The position numbers and the translations under genes were made by a program. A stretch of DNA of 64,000 bases. Origin: JBKQVT01 sp963727245 (GTDB lineage: Bacteria; Planctomycetota; Planctomycetia; Pirellulales; Thermoguttaceae). The notes under the pieces were generated by a model. It was not told the DNA's origin. It searched no databases and saw only the letters and a list, made by a program, of their open reading frames with translations. The stretch is from positions 124,001 to 188,000 of the forward strand of contig CAVSFO010000001.1 in the NCBI GenBank assembly GCA_963727245.1, in the 5' to 3' direction. This document shows positions 38,171 to 45,830 of the stretch, in pieces (position 1 is the stretch's first letter; every line of letters starts with the position of its first letter).

Positions 38171-38359
38171 ATGCGTGACTTGCTCGATCGTCAAACGCAG
38201 GAGGTGGAGTCCGCCTGGGCGGTGGTCGAGCCGGTCCTTAGGACTCACTACCGGACTCGCCCCTACAAACACGGCAGTTGGGGACCCAAAGAGGCTGACG
38301 CGATCATCATGGAAAATGGACGCTGGCATAAGCTCAGACTCAGGGAGGCATCCTCATGA
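38171..38359 (+). pseudogene. Chimeric scrap: ackA-like start joined to glucose-6-P dehydrogenase C-terminus
   Basis: 62 codons. MRDLLDRQTQEV copies the ackA stretch MRDLLDHETQDV at nucleotide level (ATGCGTGACTTGCTCGATCG). The rest, ESAWAVVEPVLRTH, YKHGSWGPKEADAIIMENGR and WHKL, is the typical C-terminal end of Zwf (W...YxxGSWGPxxAD). So a zwf gene was apparently lost here except for its last 50 codons, with an ackA-derived junction. Confidence 0.75.
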
Positions 38360-38441
38360 TGCACTGTGTTCCGGTACGAACTGCCCGACCGGCGTGTGGC
38401 TGGATAGGCGGGTTAGCCATGGTTGCCAGGGGCAGACGACC

Positions 38442-39467
38442 ATGCTGGTGACCCCAGAGAACAATCGCCGAAACCGCAACCACGCCTTCGCGATTGCTGG
38501 CGCGACGGCAGTCGTCGCCGCGGTTGCGGGCTGGTTTTGGCCTCCTGTGTTTCTCTCCCTGGGCCTCTGTCCATTCATCTACTGGTTGGTTCGGCGGCGA
38601 TGCCTCCGGCGGTTGAAGATTATGAAACAGTCGTTTCCCGCTTCGTGGGAACAGATACTTCAATCCCACGTCGCCTTCTTCCGAGCGCTGTCAGACCCTG
38701 AGAAAGAACGATTCCGACAACTCGTCATGGTTTTCCTGGATGAGGTCCGGATCACGGGCATTCGGACCGAACTCGACGACACCGTTCGGGTCTTGGTGGC
38801 CGCCAGTGCGGCAATCCCCATCTTCGGGTTCCACGATTGGGAATACCATCGGCTGGGTGAAGTGCTGGTGTACCCCAACTCGTTTGGGGAGGACTATCAA
38901 GTAGCAGGGAAGGCCGACAAGCAACTTCTTGGGATGGTCGGGCTGCAGCACCTTCGCGGTGTGATGATCCTTTCCAAGCCGTCTCTCCTCGCAGGATTCG
39001 ACATCCCGTCGAGCAAAGACAACGTGGGTATTCATGAGTTCACGCACCTGGTGGAACAAGAGGAGATCGAACACGGCCTGCCGCCGGAGATTCCCTGGCA
39101 GGCAGTCAAGCATTGGGTGCATTATGTCAAGCGGGAACTTTCCCATCCTCCCAGGAATCGTTCCTACATCAACAGTTACGCCTATACGAACGAACACGAA
39201 TTCCTCGCGGTGCTCGCGGAGTACTTCTTCAAGTCGCCGGACTCGTTGCGGAACAAGGATCCGCAATTGTACGGGATGCTCCGGGAGATGTTCCACCAGG
39301 ACACCGTATCCCTGCTGAAACTGACGTCCTCGCGGCGCCTGAGATACGGCCGAAACGCTCCCTGTCCGTGCGGGAGCGGCAAGAAGTACAAGCATTGCTG
39401 TCTGCGGAAAGCGATGGAAACGAGCAAGACGAATGCGGCTGTAGAGACGGTCCTCGGCGTTGGCTGA
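38442..39467 (+). CDS. MtfA-type zinc peptidase with SEC-C motif
   Basis: 341 residues. N-terminal membrane segments (HAFAIAGATAVVAAVAGWFW, residues about 9-30, and a second to about 45) anchor an MtfA-like (Mlc titration factor A, glucose-regulated peptidase) domain. Zinc motif GIHEFTHLVEQEE (first His at about residue 198) and downstream NEHEFLAVLAEYFFKSP fit the gluzincin-like fold. The C-terminus has a SEC-C motif, RNAPCPCGSGKKYKHCC, a zinc module found on SecA and other proteins. In enterobacteria MtfA links glucose status to gene control; here it is placed inside a sugar-metabolism cluster. Confidence 0.82.
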   Translation: MLVTPENNRRNRNHAFAIAGATAVVAAVAGWFWPPVFLSLGLCPFIYWLVRRRCLRRLKIMKQSFPASWEQILQSHVAFFRALSDPEKERFRQLVMVFLDEVRITGIRTELDDTVRVLVAASAAIPIFGFHDWEYHRLGEVLVYPNSFGEDYQVAGKADKQLLGMVGLQHLRGVMILSKPSLLAGFDIPSSKDNVGIHEFTHLVEQEEIEHGLPPEIPWQAVKHWVHYVKRELSHPPRNRSYINSYAYTNEHEFLAVLAEYFFKSPDSLRNKDPQLYGMLREMFHQDTVSLLKLTSSRRLRYGRNAPCPCGSGKKYKHCCLRKAMETSKTNAAVETVLGVG

Positions 39468-39488
39468 CACAAAAAGGAGAATTGAACC

Positions 39489-41858
39489 GTGACGACAAAG
39501 ACTCTTTCCCCGGAACTGCTCGGACGAATGGACGCCTACTGGCGTGCCGCCAACTATCTGTCCGTGGGCCAGATTTATCTTTACGACAATCCGCTGCTGA
39601 AGGAGCCGCTAAAACTGTCGCATGTGAAGCCGCTGGTGGTCGGACACTGGGGCACTACGCCGGGCCAGAACTTCGTCTATGTGCATCTGAACCGGGTCAT
39701 AAAAAAGTATGACCTGGACATGTTCTACATCGCTGGTCCCGGCCACGGCGGCCCGGCGATTGTGGGCAACGTTTACCTCGAAGGCACCTGGAGTGAAGTT
39801 TATCCGAACGTCACCCAGGATGAGGCCGGGCTGAAAAAGCTGTTCAAGCAATTTTCGTTCCCCGGCGGGATTTCCAGTCATGTTGCGCCGACAACGCCGG
39901 GGTCGATTCACGAAGGTGGCGAGCTGGGGTACTCGCTCAGCCATGCCTTCGGGGCCGCGCTGGACAATTCCGATCTGATCGTCGCCTGCGTGGTCGGCGA
40001 CGGTGAGGCGGAAACGGGCCCCTTGGCGACCGCCTGGCAGTCCAACAAGTTTCTCAACCCGACTACCGACGGAGCCGTGCTGCCGATCCTGCACCTCAAT
40101 GGCTACAAGATCAGCAACCCGACCGTCCTGGCCCGCATCGAGCATGAGGAATTGGAGCAATTCTTGCGAGGCTGCGGCTGGACGCCTTACTTTGTGGAAG
40201 GTGATGAGCCGGAAGAGATGCATCAGCTCATGGCCGCCACCCTGGACAAGGTCGTCGAGGACATCCGGCAAATTCAAGGCAATGCACGGAACAAGAACGA
40301 CATCGCTCGGCCGCGCTGGCCCATGATCGTCCTGAGGTCGCCCAAGGGCTGGACGGGACCGAAAGTCGTCGATGGTCTGCAAGTTGAAGGCACGTTCCGA
40401 GCACACCAGGTGCCGCTCCTGGTGGATTCCGAGCACCCCGATCATGTCAAGCAGCTCGAAAGCTGGATGAAAAGTTACAAGGCCGAGGAGCTGTTCGATG
40501 CCAATGGCCGACTCATGCCGGAATTGGCCGAACTGGCGCCGAAGGGCGACCGGCGGATGGGCGCCAATCCGCACGCCAACGGTGGCATTCTGCTGCGCAA
40601 CTTGCGCATGCCGGACTTCCATGTCCACGCGGTGAATGTGCCTTCGCCCGGCGCGGTGGAAGGCCAAGATACGCTCGTGCTGGGTAAGTTCCTGCGTGAC
40701 GTGGCCAAGCTGAATCAGGATCAGGGCAATTTCCGCATCTTCGGTCCCGATGAGACGCTTTCGAATCTCCTGGGCGCGGTTTTTGAAGTCACCAACCGCC
40801 AGTGGGACGCCCGGGAACTAAAGAATGACGAATTCCTCGCGCCCGCCGGACGCGTGCTGGACTCGATGCTCAGCGAGCACCAGTGCGAGGGGTGGTTGGA
40901 AGGATATCTGCTGACCGGGCGGCACGGGCTGTTCAACAGCTATGAGGCCTTTATTCGCATCGTCGACTCGATGTTCAGCCAGCACGCCAAGTGGCTGAAG
41001 GTCACGTTGGAACTGCCTTGGCGCCGGAAGATCGCTTCGCTGAACTATCTGCTTGCCTCCCACGTCTGGCAACAGGATCACAACGGTTTCACGCACCAGG
41101 ATCCCGGTTTCATCGACCACGTCGTCAACAAGAAGGCCGATATCGTGCGCGTTTACCTGCCACCCGACGCCAACTGCCTGTTGTCGGTCTTTGATCACTG
41201 CCTGCGCAGCCGGCATTACGTCAACGTGGTGGTTGCCGGCAAACACGCACTGCCCCAGTGGCTGACCATGGACGCGGCGGTCGTGCATTGCACGGAAGGA
41301 ATTGGCATCTGGCAATGGGCCAGCAACGACCAGGGCGCCGAACCGGACGTGGTGATGGCCTGCTGTGGCGACACGCCCACGCTGGAGATTCTGGCCGCCG
41401 TTTCCATCCTTCGCAAACATCTGCCAGATCTGAAACTCCGAGTAGTCAATGTCGTCGATCTGATGAAGCTGCAGTCTGCGAGCGAGCACCCGCACGGGCT
41501 GAGCGAAACGGATTACGATTCGTTATTCACCAAGGATAAACACATCATCTTTGGCTTTCATGGCTACCCCTGGCTGATCCACCGGCTGACCTACCGCCGG
41601 ACCAACCGCAACCTCCACGTCCGGGGCTACAAGGAAGAGGGCACGATTACGACGGCCTTTGACATGCGGGTGCAGAACGACCTGGACCGCTTTCATCTGG
41701 TGCAAGACGTATTGGATCGCCTACCGCATTTGGGCTCAAAGGGCGCCTACCTGAAGCAGCAGATGCAGGACAAGCTCATCGAGCACAAGCAGTATATCGA
41801 CGCGCACGGCCAAGACCTCCCGGAAATCCGCAACTGGAAGTGGGGCAACCCCAAATGA
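39489..41858 (+). CDS. xfp: Xylulose-5-P/fructose-6-P phosphoketolase
   Basis: 789 residues, normal length. Thiamine-diphosphate enzyme splitting xylulose-5-P or fructose-6-P with phosphate to acetyl-P plus glyceraldehyde-3-P or erythrose-4-P. Motifs: VGHWGTTPGQNFVYVHLNRV, YIAGPGHGGPAIVGNVYLEG, GDGEAETGPLATAWQSNKFL (ThDP-binding, residue ~170), ILHLNGYKISNPT, YLLASHVWQQDHNGFTHQDP, VYLPPDANCLLSVFDHCLRS, FHGYPWLIHRL. The first eight bases past its start are preceded by AAAAGGAGAA. Its stop overlaps the aldolase start (ATGA). Confidence 0.96.
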   Translation: MTTKTLSPELLGRMDAYWRAANYLSVGQIYLYDNPLLKEPLKLSHVKPLVVGHWGTTPGQNFVYVHLNRVIKKYDLDMFYIAGPGHGGPAIVGNVYLEGTWSEVYPNVTQDEAGLKKLFKQFSFPGGISSHVAPTTPGSIHEGGELGYSLSHAFGAALDNSDLIVACVVGDGEAETGPLATAWQSNKFLNPTTDGAVLPILHLNGYKISNPTVLARIEHEELEQFLRGCGWTPYFVEGDEPEEMHQLMAATLDKVVEDIRQIQGNARNKNDIARPRWPMIVLRSPKGWTGPKVVDGLQVEGTFRAHQVPLLVDSEHPDHVKQLESWMKSYKAEELFDANGRLMPELAELAPKGDRRMGANPHANGGILLRNLRMPDFHVHAVNVPSPGAVEGQDTLVLGKFLRDVAKLNQDQGNFRIFGPDETLSNLLGAVFEVTNRQWDARELKNDEFLAPAGRVLDSMLSEHQCEGWLEGYLLTGRHGLFNSYEAFIRIVDSMFSQHAKWLKVTLELPWRRKIASLNYLLASHVWQQDHNGFTHQDPGFIDHVVNKKADIVRVYLPPDANCLLSVFDHCLRSRHYVNVVVAGKHALPQWLTMDAAVVHCTEGIGIWQWASNDQGAEPDVVMACCGDTPTLEILAAVSILRKHLPDLKLRVVNVVDLMKLQSASEHPHGLSETDYDSLFTKDKHIIFGFHGYPWLIHRLTYRRTNRNLHVRGYKEEGTITTAFDMRVQNDLDRFHLVQDVLDRLPHLGSKGAYLKQQMQDKLIEHKQYIDAHGQDLPEIRNWKWGNPK

Positions 41859-42877
41859 ATGCACATGCGCTTATAGACACCGCCAGCGCGCTGGTCGCCA
41901 ACGACAAGGGACTGCTGGCGATGGACGAAAGCAATCCAACCTGCAACAAGCGATTTGCCAGGTTGGGGATTCCCCAGACCGAGGAGGCTCGGCGTGCCTA
42001 TCGGGAGTTGATTGTGACCACGCCCGGTCTCGGTGAGTGCATTAGTGGCGCGATCCTTTACGACGAGACGATCCGCCAGCGGAAGACGGATGGCACTCCC
42101 TTTGTTAAGGTCATCACGGATGCGGGAATCATTCCCGGCATCAAAGTTGACGCCGGTGCGAAGGACATGGCAGGGCATCCCGGAGAGAAGATTACCGAAG
42201 GTCTGGACGGGTTGCGCGACCGCCTGGCTGAATACTCTCACATGGGCGCCCGCTTTGCCAAGTGGCGCGCCGTGATTGTCGTAAGCGATTGTCTTCCGAG
42301 CCGGGGTTGCATCGAGGCCAATGCGCAGGCGTTGGCTCGCTACGGTGCGTTGTGTCAGGAAGCTGGACTAGTCCCCGTCGTCGAGCCGGAAGTGCTCATG
42401 GACGGCGAACATACCCTGGAGCGGTGCTGCGAGGTAACGGAGGAAGTCCTGCAAACGGTTTTCAACCAGCTTTACACACAGCGGGTGATGCTGGAGGGTA
42501 TGATCCTGAAGCCCAACATGGTGCTGCCGGGCTTGACCTGCCCCAAGCAGGAAGCGGTGGACAAGGTGGCCGACGCCACGGTGAGGTGTCTCTTGCGAGC
42601 CGTCCCCGCCGCTGTACCGGGGATTGCCTTCTTGTCGGGCGGTCAACCCGGCGAACTGGCCTCGGCCCGTTTGAATGCCATGAATGTTCTATTCAAGGCG
42701 CGACTGCCTTGGGCGTTGGCGTTTTCGTTTGCCCGCGCCATCCAGCAACCGGCTTTGGAGATTTGGCAAGGCCAGCAGGCCCACGTGTTGGCGGCACAGC
42801 AAGCTCTGGTTCATCGAGCCAGGTGCAACCGGGCGGCGCGCCGTGGCCAGTACAATGCCGCGATGGAACGGACATGA
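41855..42877 (+). CDS. Fructose-bisphosphate aldolase, class I
   Basis: 340 residues. Schiff-base aldolase cleaving fructose-1,6-bisphosphate. Motifs: KGLLAMDESNPTCNKRF, ISGAILYDETIRQ, GIIPGIKVDAGA, LVPVVEPEVLMDGEHTLERC, and GMILKPNMVLPG with the catalytic lysine at about residue 219. C-terminus FSFARAIQQPALEIWQGQ is characteristic. The gene overlaps xfp upstream and manA downstream by ATGA, so the three are translated as a unit. It can return glyceraldehyde-3-P to hexoses or feed lower glycolysis. Confidence 0.94.
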   Translation: MNAHALIDTASALVANDKGLLAMDESNPTCNKRFARLGIPQTEEARRAYRELIVTTPGLGECISGAILYDETIRQRKTDGTPFVKVITDAGIIPGIKVDAGAKDMAGHPGEKITEGLDGLRDRLAEYSHMGARFAKWRAVIVVSDCLPSRGCIEANAQALARYGALCQEAGLVPVVEPEVLMDGEHTLERCCEVTEEVLQTVFNQLYTQRVMLEGMILKPNMVLPGLTCPKQEAVDKVADATVRCLLRAVPAAVPGIAFLSGGQPGELASARLNAMNVLFKARLPWALAFSFARAIQQPALEIWQGQQAHVLAAQQALVHRARCNRAARRGQYNAAMERT

Positions 42878-43896
42878 GCGTAGAAACCAAGAGGCATGCC
42901 CTGAGTCACACACCTCTGTATCCCCTGCGATTCGAACCGATCTATCAGTATCGGCTTTGGGGCGGCCGTCGTTTGGCCGACGTACTCACCGCGCCGCTGC
43001 CCGGCGACGGCCCTATCGGCGAAGCGTGGCTGCTGAGCGACCGCGATGACCATCCCAGCGTCGTAGCCAATGGACCGCTCAAAGGGCAGACCATCGGGCA
43101 ATTGCTGGCGCAGTCGCCGGAGCGATTGCTCGGAAAGCTGGCGCCGCGTTTCCGCCGATTCCCGCTGCTGCTGAAGTTCCTCGATGCGCGCGACACGCTC
43201 TCGGTCCAGGTGCATCCATCGGATCGGCACACGAGCTATCTACCGGCGGGCGAGTCCGGCAAGACCGAAGCATGGGTGGTGCTGGAGGCTGGCCCCGAAA
43301 GCCGTATCTATGCGGGCCTGAAACCAGCCACCACGGCGGATGATATGCGGCGGGCAATCGCGAACAACACGGTCGCGGAGCACCTCGCATACTTCACGCC
43401 GAAGCCCGGCGATGGGGTCTTCGTGCAGGCCGGGACTGTTCACTCACTGGGCGGCGTTGTGGTTTTTGAAGTGCAGGAAAACAGCGACGTGACATTTCGT
43501 CTCTACGACTGGGACCACGTTGATCCCAAGACAGGCCAACATCGACCTCTCCAAGTCGAGCAAGCGATGGCCTGCATTGATTTTGCGCAAGTTGCGATAG
43601 GTCCGGTGGTGCCGGTAGTGGAAGAGGTGAAGCCGGTGCTGCGAGAGCGGCTTTTTCTTTGTGAACATTTTGGATTGTGGCGACTCCGCGGAGAATCGCC
43701 GTTCACAGTCGGCGCAGCGGAAACGCCGCGTGTGCTGGTATGCATTGCCGGTGACGGTCAGTTGGAGCACGATGGCGCACATTACGCCGTCGGCAAAGGC
43801 GACGTGCTGCTCCTGCCGGCCGTGGTCGGCGCGTGTCTCTACCGACCGCGTGGGGCCTTTAGCTTGTTGGAAATGTCGCTGCCAGAAGGTACATAA
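42874..43896 (+). CDS. manA: Mannose-6-phosphate isomerase, class I
   Basis: 340 residues. Converts mannose-6-P to fructose-6-P with zinc. Motifs: PLRFEPIYQYRLWGGRRLAD, FPLLLKFLDARDTLSVQVHP, ESGKTEAWVVLEAGPESRIY, FVQAGTVHSLGGVVVFEVQ, and DVTFRLYDWDHVDPKTG. Starts inside the stop region of the aldolase gene. With the GH130 enzyme downstream it would bring mannose units into the fructose-6-P pool for phosphoketolase. Confidence 0.92.
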   Translation: MSVETKRHALSHTPLYPLRFEPIYQYRLWGGRRLADVLTAPLPGDGPIGEAWLLSDRDDHPSVVANGPLKGQTIGQLLAQSPERLLGKLAPRFRRFPLLLKFLDARDTLSVQVHPSDRHTSYLPAGESGKTEAWVVLEAGPESRIYAGLKPATTADDMRRAIANNTVAEHLAYFTPKPGDGVFVQAGTVHSLGGVVVFEVQENSDVTFRLYDWDHVDPKTGQHRPLQVEQAMACIDFAQVAIGPVVPVVEEVKPVLRERLFLCEHFGLWRLRGESPFTVGAAETPRVLVCIAGDGQLEHDGAHYAVGKGDVLLLPAVVGACLYRPRGAFSLLEMSLPEGT

Positions 43897-43900
43897 CCCA

Positions 43901-44677
43901 ATGAAAAAGCTAATTGTTTATGATCTGGACGGCACACTTGCCGAAAGTAAATCGTCTCTGGATTCTGAAATGTCGGCACTGCTCCATGACCTTCTCGGCA
44001 TCGTCAAGGTGGCCGTGATTTCCGGAGGCGGTTGGCCACAGTGTGAAAAACAAGTGCTCTCCCATCTTCCCCATGACCAGCGCCTGGCGAATCTATCTCT
44101 GCTTCCTACCTGCGGAACGAAGTTCTACCAATACGCAGGGGATTGGAAACGGATCTATTCCGAGGATTTCACCGCGGATGAAAAAGAGAAAATCATCAGT
44201 TCTCTGAAGAAGGCGATCGGAGTGGCGGGCTTCACGGTCGAAAAGGTCTGGGGAGAGGTCATTGAAGACCGGGGAAGCCAGATAACATTTTCCGCATTGG
44301 GTCAGCAGGCTCCCTTGGCAGAAAAGACAAGATGGGATCCAGTTTTCGCTAAGCGGAAAAAGATCAAGGCAATCCTTGACACTTCTATTCCCGAGTTCTC
44401 TGTCCGATTGGGTGGCGCAACATCCATTGACGTCACCAAACCTGGCATTGACAAAGCCTATGGAGTCAAAAAGCTGCGAGACATCCTGGGTATCTCATTG
44501 AAAGAGATGATCTTCATAGGCGATGCCTTGTTCCCGGGAGGGAACGACTATCCGGCCGAAGAAGCAGGGGTTGTCTCCATCCCGGTTCGAGGTCCCAATG
44601 AGACGAAACGGGTTACCGAAGCAATCATCGCTTGTTTAGATCACGATGAGCACACGTTGCATTGGCGGAGGAGTTGA
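43901..44677 (+). CDS. HAD-IIB phosphatase (phosphomannomutase/sugar-phosphatase type)
   Basis: 258 residues from ATG at 43901, 4 nt behind manA. Motif I IVYDLDGTLAESKSSLDSEM, motif II AVISGGGWPQ, motif III lysine KPGIDKAYGVKKL, motif IV MIFIGDALFPGGNDYPAEEA. The C2-type cap and GGATSIDVTKPG resemble eukaryotic-type phosphomannomutases (which need DxDGT and GGND). It may interconvert mannose-6-P and mannose-1-P, or act as a phosphatase. Context with manA and GH130 favours mannose metabolism. Confidence 0.8.
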   Translation: MKKLIVYDLDGTLAESKSSLDSEMSALLHDLLGIVKVAVISGGGWPQCEKQVLSHLPHDQRLANLSLLPTCGTKFYQYAGDWKRIYSEDFTADEKEKIISSLKKAIGVAGFTVEKVWGEVIEDRGSQITFSALGQQAPLAEKTRWDPVFAKRKKIKAILDTSIPEFSVRLGGATSIDVTKPGIDKAYGVKKLRDILGISLKEMIFIGDALFPGGNDYPAEEAGVVSIPVRGPNETKRVTEAIIACLDHDEHTLHWRRS

Positions 44678-45786
44678 TGAGTGGATTTACGTTGCAGCGC
44701 CTGGGGCTGGTGATGGAGCCGGAGCCTGGTAATCCCCAGGAGATCGAAGGCGTCCTGAATCCGGCTGCCGTTCGTGGCCCTGATGGCCAGTTCTACTTGT
44801 TTCCCCGGCTCGTCGCGCGGGGCAATTACTCGCGCATCGGCATTGCACGAGTACGGTTCAACGAAGCCGGCGATCCGGTGGGCGTAGAACGGCTCGGCAT
44901 CGCGTTGGAGCCGGAAGCCGATTATGAGCGGCGGGCCGACGGTAGCGGTGGCTGCGAGGATCCTCGTATCACGTTCGTGGAGCCGCTCCAGCGCTATATG
45001 ATGACTTACACGGCACTTTCGCCCCAAGGCCCACGGATCGCCCTGGCCCTATCGGAGGATTTGTTTCACTGGAAGCGACTCGGGCTGGCGACCTTTGAAC
45101 CGTATTACGGCATCGATTTCGTCCACGTGGACGACAAGGATGCCAGCCTCTTCCCCGTCGCCGTTCCCAACCACGCCGGGAAAATGCAGATGGCCCTCCT
45201 CCATCGACCCCTTTTCCCCGATACTCGTCCCGAGGAAACAGCCTGCAAGGCCGAGTCGCGGGTGGTGGACCTCGATCATGAAAGCATCTGGATTTCCTAC
45301 TGCCCGATGGCTTTGGAAGGCAATGAACACAATCGCCTCGGCCTGTTTAACTCGCATCACCGGCTGGCGACTCCGGTGTCGCCCTGGGAACGGCTCAAGA
45401 TCGGCGGCGGTACGCCGCCCATCCTAACCCGGCACGGCTGGCTGATCCTTTACCACGGCGTGAGCAAAATGGCGGAGCCGAGCAATGATGGACGCGCGCT
45501 GTGCTACTCGGCCGGGGTGATGGTGCTCTCGAAGGAGCATCCGCGCGTGATCCGCTATCGTTCGGCAGAGCCCGTGTTGACGCCGGTGCTGCCGCAAGAA
45601 TGCCGCGGGACCATCGCCAACGTCGTATTTCCCACCGGCATCGACCGACGCGACGATCTTGGCTTACCGGACCGCTTCGACGTCTATTATGGGATGGCCG
45701 ACGACCGGATTGGAGTGGCACGCCTCGACCTGCCGGATTTCTTACCGCCGGGAGGCGTCGCCGACCAGCCGGAAGCAAAGGTGTAA
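44677..45786 (+). CDS. GH130-type glycoside phosphorylase/hydrolase
   Basis: 369 residues; ATG at 44677 shares one base with the previous stop and has GGCGGAGGAG upstream. Five-bladed-propeller pattern: EIEGVLNPAAVRGPDGQFYL, FPRLVARGNYSRIGIARV, GGCEDPRITFVEPLQRYMMT, DKDASLFPVAVPNHAGKMQM, IGGGTPPILTRHGWLILYHG, and EPVLTPVLPQECRG. GH130 members phosphorolyse or hydrolyse beta-mannosides, giving mannose-1-P. With the HAD and ManA proteins it forms a mannose-to-fructose-6-P route. Cytoplasmic, no signal peptide. Confidence 0.85.
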   Translation: MSGFTLQRLGLVMEPEPGNPQEIEGVLNPAAVRGPDGQFYLFPRLVARGNYSRIGIARVRFNEAGDPVGVERLGIALEPEADYERRADGSGGCEDPRITFVEPLQRYMMTYTALSPQGPRIALALSEDLFHWKRLGLATFEPYYGIDFVHVDDKDASLFPVAVPNHAGKMQMALLHRPLFPDTRPEETACKAESRVVDLDHESIWISYCPMALEGNEHNRLGLFNSHHRLATPVSPWERLKIGGGTPPILTRHGWLILYHGVSKMAEPSNDGRALCYSAGVMVLSKEHPRVIRYRSAEPVLTPVLPQECRGTIANVVFPTGIDRRDDLGLPDRFDVYYGMADDRIGVARLDLPDFLPPGGVADQPEAKV

Positions 45787-45830
45787 CGCGCCCGATTTCG
45801 GGAATTCAAACCCGCGAAAGGATAAACATT

